Part shown: positions 21,806-33,980 of the stretch, piece by piece
How the letters are laid out: each line of letters starts with the position of its first letter
Numbering within the stretch: position 1 is the stretch's first letter
NCBI GenBank assembly: GCA_907163345.1
Contig: CAJQUN010000445.1
Location: 393,060 to 457,059, forward strand
Direction of reading: 5' to 3'
Length of the DNA stretch: 64,000 nt
Origin: Haberlea rhodopensis
Taxonomy: Eukaryota; Streptophyta; Magnoliopsida; Lamiales; Gesneriaceae
Translations under genes and position numbers: made by a program
The notes under the pieces: model-generated
Told to the model about the DNA's origin: nothing
Seen by the model: the letters and a program-made list of their open reading frames with translations, nothing else
The model's database searches: none

Positions 21806-24800
21806 TTACCCACAAGAAACTAAACATAAATAACATACCAGAAATAGTTCCGGGTAATGCTGCACCATATGCCGTTCCGTCTCCCACGTAGCCTCCTCAA
21901 CACCCCGACGATCCCACTGATCTTTGACCATCGGTATAATCTTGCTTCGTAGTCTGCGATCCTCTCGATCCAGAATTCTGATTGGTCGTTCTACATAGGA
22001 TACATCTGAACCCAACTTCACTTAAGTAGGCTATAAGACATGAGACGGGTCGGGCTCATACTTCCGTAACATAGAGACATGAAAAAACATCATGTATGGC
22101 AGATAAAGATGGTGGTAGAGCCAATGTACCGATACACTGTAAATTTCATACGGCCCAACATACCTCGAAGGTCACCTCCCCCGCATACCAAACCGGACTA
22201 CACCCCTAAAGGATGAGGTTTTCAAGAAGACCTTGTCTCCTAATTGGAATCCCAGCGGTCGTCGCCCCTTATTGGCATAGGTTGCTTGCCTATCCTGGGC
22301 CGCTTTCATCTTCTTGGCGTATCAACTTAATCTTTCTTTCCATAACCCTTATCATATCCGGTCCTCCGGCCGCTTTACTAGCCAAGTCCTCCCAAAACAG
22401 CGATGACCTACATCGTCGTCCGTAAAGAGCTTCAAAAGGAGCCATTGGAATGCTCGCCTGATAGCTGTTATTATAGGAGAACTCCACCAGTGCCAGTGAA
22501 TCCTGCCACGGAGTATCAAGCTCCAAAATACATGCCCTCAACATGTCCTCGAGCGTCTGAATGGTACGCTCCGTCTGACCGTCTGTCCGAGGGTGATAGG
22601 CCGTACTCAGTCTCACCTCTGTGCCCAAAGCTATCTGGAGACCCTCCCAGAAATGTGAAGTGAACCTCGGGTCTCTGTCAGACACTATCAAGACTGGAAT
22701 ACCATGCAACCTCACCACATCCCGTATATACATTTGGGCCATCTTCAAGTATGTAAAAGACATGCTGTTAGGGATGAAGTGAGCCACCTTCGTCAGCCTA
22801 TCCACGATCACCCAGATCGCATCAAATCCTGAGGCCGTCCTTGGCAAGTAGGTCACGAAATCCATAGATATATGCTCCCACTTCCATTCAGGTGCCTCTA
22901 AGCTCTTCAGCTCGCCACCAGGCCTCCGTCTCTCTGCCTCCACCTGTTGGCAGATCAAACATCTTTTAACAAAAGCGATCACCTCACGCTTCATGTGTCT
23001 CCACCAGAATTGATCGCATAGGTCCTTGTACATCTTCCTTCCCCCTGGGTGGATACTGAACCGACTACTGGGAGCTCGCTCCAATATTCCTTTACGCAAC
23101 TCCGGCGTATCTGGGACTACCCAACGGTTGCCCAGTCTCAAGGAATCATCCTCAGCCATTCTAAACTTGGATGGTTGACCTCTAAGTACCAATGACGTCC
23201 ATCTCTGAACCTCATCATCCGACCTCTGGGCCTTCTTGATTGCCTCAATTATATCTGGCTCTGCCAATAAGGTCGACACTCGCACAGGCTACGTGTCTAC
23301 ATCAAAATCATAACCCAGATGGCAATAAGAAATCATCATAGCTGATAGACTCATGGCATCCTCAGCAGTACTCTTCACCTTACGACTTAAGGCGTCTGCT
23401 ATCAAGTTTGCTTTACCTGGATCGTACTAAATTTCACAATCATAATCCTTAAGTAAATCCATCCATCTTCTTTGCTGTATATTCCATTCGGCCTAAGTGA
23501 ATAGAAACTTCAGGCTCTTATGGTCCGTATAGATGGTAAACGACGTACCATACTAGTAATGCCTCCAAATCTTCTAGGCAAAAACAATGGCTGCCAGCTC
23601 CAAATCATGGACTGGATACCTAACCCCATGCCGCTTCAACTGCCTTGATGTATAAGCTATCACATGCTTATCTTGCATCAACACACAGCCCAAACCCTGT
23701 AGTGACGCATCCGTGTACAAGGCAAACCTCTTATTCTCAGAAGGAATCACCAATACTGGTGCCGTAGGCAAACGACGCTTCAGTTCTTGGAAGCTTTCCT
23801 CACAAGCTTCAGACCAATAGAACGGCACTCCTATCTGAGTCAGCTGTGTCAGGGGTCTGGCAATCTTTGCGCAACCCTCGACGAAACGTTGGTAATATCC
23901 TGAAAGCTGTCTTCTAGACATCATCTTCTCTTACTCAAATCTGATGGTACCTCGACCTCAGATCGATCTTACTCTAGAGCCTCGTACCCTGCAGCTGGTC
24001 AAACAAATCATAATTCCTTGGAAGCGGATATTTGTCCTTTACTGTGGCTTTGTTCACTTGTCTGCAATCGATGCATAGATGCATCGGACCATCCTTCTTT
24101 TTGACAAATAAAACTGGTGCACCCCAGGGCGATACGCTAGAGCGTAATTAGCCCTTGTCAAGGAGCTCTTGCAACTGGATCTTTAACTTCCTTAGCTCCG
24201 CTGGTGCCATCCTATATGGGACACGAGAAAAGGCAGACGTCCCTGGTAGTAATTCAATCCCAAACTCGACCTCTCTCGTCGGTGGGAAATCCGGGAATCT
24301 CCTCCGGAAAGAAATCAGTAAATTCCACCACTCGGGCACATCTTTGACCTTTAAGTTTTCTTTCTTTTTTTTTTCATGACATCAATAGCATAGATAAGGT
24401 ATCCCGTATGGCCTCGTTCCAATAACTGTGCCATCTTGACAGCAGATATCAACGGGATCTTTGAACGGGAACCATCCCCCATAAAATGTCCACTGGATTC
24501 CAAATCAGATCTGAACCGGACAGTCCTCTGTCTGCAGTCCCCAACTGCCTGATACTTGTTCAGCACATCGATGCCCACAATGCAATCGAAGTCCGACATT
24601 CCCAGAACAATCAAGTCTGATCTTGGCTCATTGCCCTCAGAATAAATGAGGCCTTCGTAGACAATCTGATCAGAAATCAACTTCTTCCAGCGGTGTTGAG
24701 ACCGCTATTACCTCCTCCGGAGCCGCTGTAGTCTGCTCCCTGGTCAGTGCATAAAACTGACCCTGAGGTGGCCCCATAGGCTAACCTCCATACCGCCTTG

Positions 24801-25705
24801 GTATAACAGTGATCTTTGCTATACTGCTCTGTCTGCAGGCCTTCCCGCAGAGTTCCGTTGTCCCTCCCTATTGGGACATTCTCGAGCAAGGTGGCCCTTA
24901 TTGCCACAAACACAACAAATCAAACAGTCTTTCGTCGAATATGATTGCCCACAAATAGAGCACTGTACCCTTCCAAATCTGCCTCCCTGAGGCTGTCCTC
25001 TTCCTGTAGGGGTGTCATTCCTACGACTTCCTTTCCAACGATTCTCGGGCCTCTTACCACTGAATCTCGACGCTGATGTGTTCCCCCTAGGCTTAAACTG
25101 ATCACCCCTGGGCTTCCAATTATCAGAAGTAGATTTCTGAGGGGGTACTGGAGGTGGCACGGCATCAGAATATGCACCAACTCCCAGTTCAGCTAGCTCA
25201 GCTCGTGAAAGCGCATCGTCAAAACAGGCAGGGCCATAAGTGACGACCCTGTCATACAGCTCAGGCCTCAAGCCTTTCATGAAGTTCCTCATCTTTGCTT
25301 AAGGTTAGTAAACTTATCTTCCTTAGCCCGTCGTGCAGCAGCTGAAAAGTAGCGGGTCAGAAACCAAGTTCTGAACAGCTTCCAATTAGTTTTCTGTCCC
25401 TGAGCCTCTTGCTCTTCTACTGTGGTCTTCCACCACATCAATGCCTTCTTGGCCAGTTGAACTTCCGCTAACCTTATTATGCTGACTTCACACATGGAGC
25501 TGCCACAACATCTGTTACATCCTCTCTAATCACTCCTCGGCTAGTTCCCCTGTCTCAGCTACTTCAACATCGGGGGTCGGTATGCCAGAAACTGAGCCAA
25601 CTTAGCTCCCCAGGTAGTAACTGTTGCTGGCGGTGGTAAGGGGTTCGTACGCCCAGCACTTGCATTAACACTAATCACACAACTTACTTCAACATTTGCT
25701 GCCAT
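21806..25705 (-). pseudogene. E4 gag-pol, lacking protease active site and most of RT
   Basis: Start ATG at 25705 (MAANVE). Gag (LAKKALMWW, MRNFMKGLRPELYDRV) and zinc knuckles with CSICGQ and CCVCGNKGHLAREC follow, with frame breaks near 25290 and 24820. The stretch that should carry DTGAS is missing: EEVIA runs directly into VSTPLEE near 24705. RT has its start (FGIELLPGTSA) and IDLR near 23960, then jumps to LSGYYQRFVEG, so the FIDD palm is gone. RNase H (LYTDASLQGLG), H2C2 (CLICQQVEAE), the integrase core (MDFVTYLP, IVSDRDPRF, TDGQTERT) and a chromodomain end (VKDQWDRRGVEEATWETE) remain. Several stops and frameshifts occur. Confidence 0.9.
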
Positions 25706-25894
25706 GCTGCAACACAAGGGTTAACAACAATACCCAAAAGCAGTTCATATAATACATCGTTAGAGAAACAAAACATGTTAGTATAACATCATATACTTTC
25801 TATGCAACATATGCATAAAACATGTTAAAAATAAGCACCTAGCCAACTTATTGCTAAGGCTACCCTTCACTCATCCCCGGGTTCTCTAACCACT

Positions 25895-25906
25895 GCTCTG
25901 ATACCA
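25895..25906 (-). promoter_or_regulatory. E4 primer-binding site
   Basis: TGGTATCAGAGC on the minus strand, 4 bases inside the 5' LTR. Confidence 0.85.
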
Positions 25907-26333
25907 CTAATGTGGGGTCTTCCCACCTTAACAGTGTTAGGATAACAAAAATTGAACTAAACATGCATATTATAATGTTTTAGGGTTCCGGTTGTTACGT
26001 GAGCTAATAGGATTACAGGTCAAAATAAAAACTTCGTAAACTTAATACATACATTCCTATACAAGAATGCTAACGTTTTAGATTTATACTACTCCCAGAG
26101 TAGATACTAACATAAATAGAATCCTATGCATCTTGTATCCTTGTAACTCACATCTTCAACCCGACCCTTAGCCCCTTTAGTCCAAAAGTGTACCTACAGG
26201 GACAACACATCATGAGCATATACAATTTTACTTAACATCATAAAAACATCACAGTAAATGCATGAAATCTTGGTTAAGTAAACATGCTGGTTATTCGTTA
26301 ACTTCTTTTTGTTGTTCCTGATTCATATTCATG

Positions 26334-26572
26334 CATATGGGCATCTTACCCTGTGGCATCTTACCACACCATAAACATCGTATGGCCTCTTACCATATGG
26401 GCATCTTACCCTGTGGCATCTTACCACATAATAAACATCGTATGACCTCTTACCATATGGGCATCTTACCCTATGGCATCTTACCACATAATAAACATCG
26501 TATGGCCTCTTACCATATGGGCATCTTACCCCGTGGCATCTTACCACATAATAAACATCATATGAATATATA
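26334..26572. repeat. 60-bp hairpin minisatellite, four units (E4 5' LTR)
   Basis: Units at about 26340, 26400, 26460 and 26520. The sister LTR has seven, so the array changed length after insertion or during reverse transcription. Confidence 0.88.
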
Positions 26573-26846
26573 AACGTCTTATAAACATCATCATTTCATC
26601 ATAAATACTCATGCGATAAAAGCATAGTCGTAATGTAGGGATGTGTTTTACTGTCCGATGCCCGTACGTCTCTTACGTACCTTTTTAAAAGGAGGAGAAG
26701 TAGATAACTCTATCTCCTTGATTGCGTTGGTACCTGGGATGGTACTACAAAACCACATAATACCATATTAGATGCTTCAATACAATCTCATACCATAAAC
26801 TTAACAAAATAAATCATCATCATATTTTTCAACATTCTGCCTCTCT

Positions 26847-27065
26847 CGATCGATCGGCCCCAAGGTCTCGATCGATCGAGAAACTGTGCATAAACAGTGC
26901 CCAAACACTCTGCCTCGATCGATCGATCGAAATATTTTACCGATCGATCGAGGAGCTTCACCGATCGATCGGAAAATCCTTCGATCGATCGGCACCTGAA
27001 ATTCAAACCATGCTTTAAACTTTCTGTCTCGCTCGATCGATCGGGACCAAAATCTCGATTGATCG
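26847..27065. repeat. GATCGATC paired-palindrome array, E4 5' LTR
   Basis: Units start at 26847, 26869, 26916, 26941, 26962, 26982, 27034 and 27056, a pair, quartet, pair plan. Stems extend beyond the core: TCTCGATCGATCG / CGATCGATCGAGA, CCTCGATCGATCG / CGATCGATCGAGG, and GCTCGATCGATCG opposite CGATTGATCGAGC (one change). Confidence 0.88.
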
Positions 27066-28654
27066 AGCACTCTAAAAAATCGGGACTTCTCCAGATTTTC
27101 GAGCACCTCATTTCCTACCATCATTTCTACTTCATAACACATCATACTTGCTCAAACAAACATGCTAGGAACTTCATAAAACTTCCATGTAGGTACTTAA
27201 ATCAAAGGTTCTACAAGACCTAAGCTAGCATGCATCATAACATCATCATAAACTTAGATCTCATCCAATCTTTACAGAAAACAGAGCATGCATCTCTTTG
27301 CCCAGATTTTCGAGCATATACTTTCATAACTAGAAATCTATCACATAAAACATGTAATATGCTCGAGCAACATGCTAATAGCTACATAATACTTTCATGT
27401 AAGTACCCATACCAAGGTTTCACCCAAACCTATACTTAGCATGCATAAAAATCATCCCACCAAACCCAAACTTGAACAAAACCCAGAAAAACAGGGTACC
27501 AACTTACCCCTCTCTTTTGCTCCTCTTATTGCAATGTTTTCAATGCCCTTAAAACCAAGTCTTTTCCTGCCTTGATGCAGCTCTTTGGGACGAGAACGGA
27601 GGAGAGGAGGAGGAGAGAAGGAGATGGAGGTTGATTGGAAGTATGGGCTTGATCAAGTGGGGGGTATGGGTTAAACAAGTGGGGGGGGGGGGGGGAAGGG
27701 AGGTGGCCGAGTAGGGGGGGTGGTGTGGGTTGGGGTGGTCATGTGGTGTTTAATTGTGTCCCGGTATTTAGTATGATGTATTAAAATATCCTAACTCGAT
27801 ATTTTTCATCTTTATGTAATTAATACATCCTTTAAAACACTCAACATGCCTCCCACATCATATCATCATAACATAATACCACACCCCTATCATAAAACAT
27901 GAACATACTCATAATCCCCAATATAAATGCACCACACCCTTAAACCATATCATAACATGTATGTTAATACATAGACATATAAACATCCTTTCATGTAAAC
28001 ATCATTAATGCCCAAATTGCATATAATAAATTTCGGGGCATCACAAATTGCCACAACAAGCATACTATAACACTGCTACAATACCTGGCTAGCAAAACGT
28101 TGCCTCCATAGGCTTATACCAAGCCTACCAATGTATCATGTGTTCCACCCCGGTACACCATACCGTAATATCCATTAGAGTAGTGGGTCATCACCCAATA
28201 TTTCTCTAATACAAATGCACAAAGGACATCCCGGTGTCCTTGCTCAACCACAAAGCAATCCTAATTCCGTAGGATTTATTCCACACCCTCAGGGGTGGGT
28301 GTGATCATGTCTACCACATGTCACCTCGGCATGAGCAAGTAGTTTCCTCAACAACTACTCCTGTTACCAGTCACTTGGCCATAGCCATTCCAACAAGTAT
28401 ACCTGAAGGTACTACTACTCGACAATTATTTACCTCTATTGCATGATGCGGTACACTCACCGGTGAAATGCATCCAATAATCTAACGAGCAAACCTGTTC
28501 GGCATAAGGTCTCGTCAACTAATGACCCAGACATTACCACGTGCTCACCATTGGCACTCAAACCATACAACTAAATACATATACGTAAATGTATTATTCA
28601 TCGAAACGACGCTACGCGTCTACATAGACCTTCACTATGTCATCGTCATCCCGC

Positions 28655-28765
28655 GACGGTACCTATCAACATATGACATTCAAAATAACATCGTCAACTC
28701 GTGACGGTATATGTCGATACACGACATCCATAGTCTCATCGTCAAACACATGACGGCATAAGTAA
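28655..28765. repeat. CATCGTC..GACGG small hairpins in E3
   Basis: Three successive inverted repeats, CGTC/GACG with loops of 5-8 bases, spaced about 40-60 bp, interleaved with ATGACAT and GTCGATACACGACAT words. Confidence 0.55.
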
Positions 28766-28939
28766 AACAACGAATGATATCCACAATAATGCTAAATAAA
28801 CAGTAATATGCCATACCTCATCGCTAACAAGATAGCGGTATACCTGCCTCCATCTCCAACAGTGGCACGCAATCAGCACCCATCGCTCGTAGGCGGCATA
28901 ATCCAGTGCTACGTACATAGCGGTATAATCCATCGCTAT

Positions 28940-29440
28940 AGAATTCGCGGCATGATCTCTCGCCATAGAGTCAGCGGCACAAAACATCGCTATAAATATC
29001 CGGCGGTATGAACCATCGCCATAGATGTAGCGGAATGCACCGTCGCTATATAATACCCGGCGGCATGAACCATCGCCAATAGATGTAGCGGAATGTACCA
29101 TCGCTAAATAATACCCGGCGGTATGAACCATCGCCAATAGATGTAGCGGAATGAACCATCACTATATAATACCCGGCGGCATGAACCATCGCCAATAGAA
29201 TAGCGGAATGAACCATCGTTATATAATACCCGGCGGCATGAACCATCGCAAATAGAATATCGGAATGAACCATCGCTATATAATACCCAGCGGCATGAAC
29301 CATCGCCAATAGAATAGCGAAATGAACCATCGCTATATAATACCCGGCGGCATGAACCATCGTCAATAGAATAGCGGAATGAACCATCGCTATATAATAC
29401 CCGGCGGCATGAACCATCGCCAATAGAATAGCCGATCCCT
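28940..29440. repeat. About 57-bp hairpin tandem array in E3, 7-8 units
   Basis: Each unit has two inverted repeats around a shared loop, AGCG / CGCT around GAATGAACCAT and GGCG / CGCC around GCATGAACCAT. The two stems differ by a compensating base pair. One unit (near 29143) breaks the pairing, and another (near 29202) keeps it as a wobble pair. Confidence 0.8.
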
Positions 29441-30497
29441 AATCTTGTTACGGTAGTGTATTTTAATGCACCTCGCTTGTCATGACCACGGCACTAATAC
29501 CCATCGCTTCGACATATCAGCGGCATTGTGAGAGCCCGTTCCTAATGTGGTGTTTAATTATCACACAGTGATTAATTTATGTAAACAGCGGAAGATTTAT
29601 TTCAAATGTCTTGTTAAATTGCTCTAAAAAATTTTCGCTTTTAAGTTATACATATATATTGATATCAAAATATATATATAATTCCAGTTAGGCCTTTCAT
29701 TTGTAAATATTAGAGCAAACATTAACCAACATCATCACATAGTCTCGAAAAATCATATCCCAAGTACAACATACACGGGGCATACCCCGGTAAATTATTT
29801 TGTTTAAAACGACATAATATTATTACTGGGAATAAGAAACCATACATAACCTGAGCTCGCTCATCATGGAGCTCGATTATCTCTCGATGCGTCGCTGTGA
29901 GCATCGTCACCATGTCCTCATGTAAAGCCTGTCATGTCCGAACAACAAAAGACATGACAGCCCCCACAAAGGGGTCAGTACCCCAGTACGAGAAATAAAT
30001 AAATCATGTCAAATGACAAAGATCATGCAATGCATACCATGTATGAATGCGATGTATGAATGGGTACAAGGAATCGAATATCAAGATACCAAATCGGAGT
30101 CCAAAGGAAGGTATCATCAAATAATGTCAGCTCAAGCAGAGGGTGACAACACATGCACATTGCGCTAGGAGACTCATCCTATGTGCTGTGTTCGTCCATC
30201 CCTCGTGTCTAGGTCCGGTGACACGCGCGTGACTACAGTCACTACCTATACTGTCTGTCATCGCCGTGCTCGTCGTCCCCGACACTCAGAGTGAATCAAC
30301 TCAGTCATAATCATGGATATCAAAGGAATGATAGATCAATATGATATGCCCAAGAATCATTTATGCATCAAATGACATATGCAACTCAATATATCATGCA
30401 ATCTCATGTGAAAGTATATACAAATCATGTAATTTCACATATCATGTACTCCAAGACATTCATAATGTCATATAGTCACATAAGAATCATATAGTGA

Positions 30498-32178
30498 TGA
30501 TAGGGTTGATTATTACGCGTTTTTAGGCTATGATTTGTATATGTTTTCGTGTTGATTCTTGGATTATTTTATGTTTAATGGTATATATTTCTATATTTTA
30601 GGAATCAATGTTGAAATTCATAAAAGGGGGAGAAATCAAGCTAAAATGATGAAAAAATGAATAAAGTTGAAGAAAAGAGGAAAAAACCAGAATCCAAGAC
30701 ACATGTTGCTCCTTTCTCCTCACATTACGATATGTTCGAGCCATGTTTTGGAAATGTGGTCCATATAAACGATGTAGAACTTTCTCTTATCTTCGCGTGG
30801 ACAGCTGATTCAATAAATTCGGAGTTTGTATGAGAAAGTTACGGCCAAAATACGAAACTCGCCAGAAGCTGAAAAAGGCGAAGAAAACTTTCTGTGAAAC
30901 TCGATCGATCGAGCTAACATTTCTGATCGATCGAGAAGGGCTGAAAAAGCCACGAAATTCTTACTGGAAGGGTGGATCGATCGGCCACTTTTGCAGATCG
31001 ATCGGGACGAGGAGTTTTCATTAAAATACCTTCCTTGTAGAGTTTGTATGCAAAAGGGAAGTCCATAATTCTTTCCCCTATATATTATACACAAGATTTT
31101 CAACCCAAAATCAGATTTTAAACCTAGGGAATAACCTCCACACACCCATTCACCATCCAAACCACACGCCTCCTTCACACTCCTTCACCCTAATTCAACC
31201 TCATGCCAATTCCTTCACTCCACCACACGTAAAAACCTCCACCAATCTTCCACTCTTCTTCCAACACTCATCACCATCATCCATCATCACCACTTCAACC
31301 TAGGATTTGGAACAACCCAACAAGGCGATAAAAAGAGACGATCGTGAAGGAAGCAAGAGAAGGAGCGAGGATCTACAACCGAAGTCGACATCGGGATGTT
31401 TATTCTTGTCTTTTAATATTTGTTTTGATTTGTTTTGATTTACTATGTTGAACTAATTTATTTATCGAGGCTAGACGAATCCTTTGTTATGAACCTTCGA
31501 TTTGATGATTTAATGATTGAATTCTTATAGTTCTTTGCGTTTGTTTTATGTTCTTCATGCTTTTAGAGGATTGATCACCTTTGAATGATGTTAGTATCGT
31601 AATTGAGATCGAGAGATGATTTTATGATACTGAATTAATAACTCATACCATGGATTTAAGACCGAGATCGAGAGATGACGTCAAATACATGCGTGATAGT
31701 CATAGATTCTAGTAATTGAAAGCTAGGAGTTTTCATGGATCTTATGCAACATTGAATTTGTTAAATAAGTGAACGAGAGTTACTTACTGCAATTCGGTGT
31801 TAGGTTTAATATAGCTCGAGAGGGTGTATTAGATAAATTGGGAGAACTCGTCACCTTAGAAATATTTGAATATTCAATCGAGAATTGTCGGGAATTGCAT
31901 TGGTGAGCCAAAGTCTCGATAATCTTCTATAGTGGATTTTTCTCGTTTACTTTTATTGACTTGGTTGGATTAGTAGTTTATTTTAATTAATTAGTTGTTA
32001 ATTATAAATTAATTATCGTAGGTTAAATATAGTTAAAAGACATCTTATTTGGTACTTGCTTGTTAGTCCATGTGGGTTCGACAATCCGTATCTTCCTATC
32101 TATACTAAAACTTGACACCGTGCACTTGCGGTCTAAAATCGCTAGATTGGAATTAATTGTTTAAAATAAAAGCGATCA
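30498..32178 (+). mobile_element. Tat/Athila-like solo LTR 3, TSD AGTGA
   Basis: Starts TGATAGGGTTG and ends AAGCGATCA, flanked by AGTGA at 30493-30497 and 32179-32183. It shares the closing GTGGGTTCGACA, ACTAAAACTTGAC and CTTGCGGT words with solo LTRs 1 and 2 but is otherwise diverged. 1681 bp, no interior. Confidence 0.82.
30902..31004. repeat. GATCGATC array in solo LTR 3
   Basis: Four units at 30902, 30924, 30974 and 30995 (spacing 22, 50, 21). The first pair forms CTCGATCGATC / GATCGATCGAG. This is an LTR class unlike E2-E8, yet it has the same palindrome and spacing. Confidence 0.8.
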
Positions 32179-33910
32179 AGTGACAATAAAATCATATCAA
32201 TCAAGTAATGGCATAAAAGGTCATACAGTAGTATCATTGCACGCCTTTGCCAGACGTCATGATACAACTCATTTCAACGTACCTCGACCCAAGCTAATCT
32301 ACCGAGACTCCTCAGATCAACCCCGGAATCTATTAACCTAGTCATAACAGTTCCAAATACTACATAATGGCACATACTAGCCTTAAACTTATCAAAATAA
32401 AACTCAAACTTAGACCCAAAACCAATTCTCTAAATTTCAGCCTGCGCAACCGTAGAGATCGGCTCATAACTTGTCCAATACTTAATAAAATCACATGTGT
32501 CTAATTTATTTTCAAATCTAACTCAAAAATGAACATTTCAGCAGTTCAACGCATCTTCAAATTCGTTCATTTAGCCTAGGTAAAATGGCCAAGAACAATT
32601 TGCTGAAAAAACAGGACAATTCACCAAATTCCAGCCTGACCCATTTTCGTATAAAATTCGTAATAAATTCATATGATGTCCAATGACTTGAGGTTAGTGG
32701 GAATATCACGAAAACCCAAATTACTACAGTTCATATTTGAAGTCCAGAAGCTAGTTCGCTCATCTAGAGGCACATGCAAAACAAAGTATGGTTGTTTTAA
32801 AAATACCTATACACTCTTTTTTGACATAGTGAGCAGTTCTAGGAAAAAGCGCATATCTTGCACAAATAAACTCCAAATCTTGTGAGGCCAGTTTCTAATG
32901 CAAGATAACTCAAAGTTTTTACAACTTTTATTCAGACACCAAGGTCAAAATCGTAGCAAAGTTTGCCCAGATTTACCAAGAACACACTGCATGTGCAACC
33001 CGCCTACATGCATGTTCCAGATTGTGCATCTTGTGGTAAAAACATCATAACTCATTCATTTTAAGTCCAAAACGTCTCAAATTTTAACCACAAAAAGATT
33101 ACTTACTTATCTATGAATTTTGTTTGAACCTCAACCTCAAATTCGAAACTTAACTAAGCCAAAAATTCGAAATGACAGATACATGCATGCTGAAATCTGT
33201 TGCACACTTTCTGACAGCAAGTTATCTCTACCTTTCTCATGCCAAGACTCATAAAATTCGATCCTTAACAACACCAAGGTATATAAAACTAAAGAAAAGT
33301 GTTATACCTTCACTCCTATTGAAGATTTGATGCACAAACCATCAACCTAGCTCGAACCAAGCTTTTACCTCTCCAATTTGCTCCAAATTAGAAAATTCTT
33401 GGTGGGTTCCTCTTCCTTAGCCTTGTAGCTTCTAAATCCTTAATTGAATGTAACATGCACTAAAGATTTCACAAGAATTTGGTAGGAAAAAGGGGCTGGA
33501 ATTCGAAATTCTCAAGGAGAGAAGGTGGAGTGATTTGGTGGGGAAAATGAAGAGAGAGAAAAGGATTTGCATGCTTAAATTTTACAAAATCAAATCTGAA
33601 AAATAAGGTGATAGGCGTGGCTTTCTATGCCACTTTCCCATGGTTTTTAATTTATTTGATGTATTGTGGAATCCATGTGTCAATACATCACTATCTTGCA
33701 AGATTAAAGGTCCAAAATCATGTATTAAACATGAGTTAAATTAATTAGTGACATGTGTTCTCCAAGTGCCATGCATGCACATGCTCATGCACTAAAAACA
33801 TGTTCCACTAGTTGTTTGACTCATCATAGTCCGGGACACCTTAATTCAATGTCTATACTTTAATTATCCGGGTTTGTTTAATCATCGTTAATCCTGATTA
33901 ACTAGCATCG

Positions 33911-33980
33911 GGGCCTTACACTTCTTCCCCTCTTAAAAGATTTCGGGGCCTTACACTTCTCCCCCTCTTAAAAAGATTTC
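33911..33980 (-). repeat. 35-bp tandem duplication across LTR end and polypurine tract, E5
   Basis: GGGGCCTTACACTTCT followed by CCCCTCTTAAAAG is present twice, so the LTR terminus and the polypurine tract are doubled. The outer copy has lost the GAGGACGAAAT part. Confidence 0.8.

Larger units (their letters stand above)
20358..28045 (-). mobile_element. E4: Tekay-like element, defective, TSD AATTG
   Basis: TGTGGGGTCTTCC to GGGGCATCACA, flanked by AATTG at 20353-20357 and 28046-28050. Both LTRs, the primer-binding site, the polypurine tract and a broken gag-pol are present. The two LTRs differ in length (1404 and 2135 bp) because of one large deletion and a change in repeat number. Confidence 0.92.
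25911..28045 (-). repeat. E4 5' LTR (complete)
   Basis: 2135 bp. It has the minisatellite (four units), a GTACGT/ACGTAC hairpin with loop CTCTT (26664-26680), the GATCGATC array, a purine-rich stretch with a run of about 15 G (27681-27695), and GGGGCATCACA at the end. Confidence 0.9.
16127..29526 (-). mobile_element. E3: non-coding gypsy-type element, split by E4
   Basis: The left LTR is at 16127-18531 and sits in E2 pol after CGAAG. The interior (18532-20357 and 28046-29526) resembles E1 and shows no coding domain. E4 interrupts it with a perfect AATTG duplication, and E5 cuts it at 29527. The right LTR is not in the window. Confidence 0.78.
28046..29526. other. E3 interior, second part, non-coding
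   Basis: Continues E3 after E4. It carries two hairpin arrays described separately and no protein domain. The right end is cut by E5 after GGCAT. Confidence 0.65.
29527..33920 (-). repeat. E5 3' LTR, interrupted by a solo LTR
   Basis: TGTGAGAGCCC to GGGGCCTTACA, after target GGCAT. About 2.7 kb once the nested solo LTR (30498-32178) is removed. It is related to the LTR of E6 (TGTGAGGGACTGG), sharing for example GACATGACAGCCCCC and CAGTACGAGAAA. The long AT-rich parts at 32185-33900 show no coding domain. Confidence 0.8.

Noticed and set aside
27681..27695. G run as a telomere-like or G-quadruplex signal
   Set aside because: A single homopolymer of differing length in the two E4 LTRs; slippage explains it and no repeated G-tract pattern is present.
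32185..33900. Possible host sequence between the solo LTR and the E5 interior
   Set aside because: It lies within the E5 LTR bounds, and its later part resembles the E6 LTR (for example AAAATCACGAAACC-type and TTGAGGCACATGC phrases).
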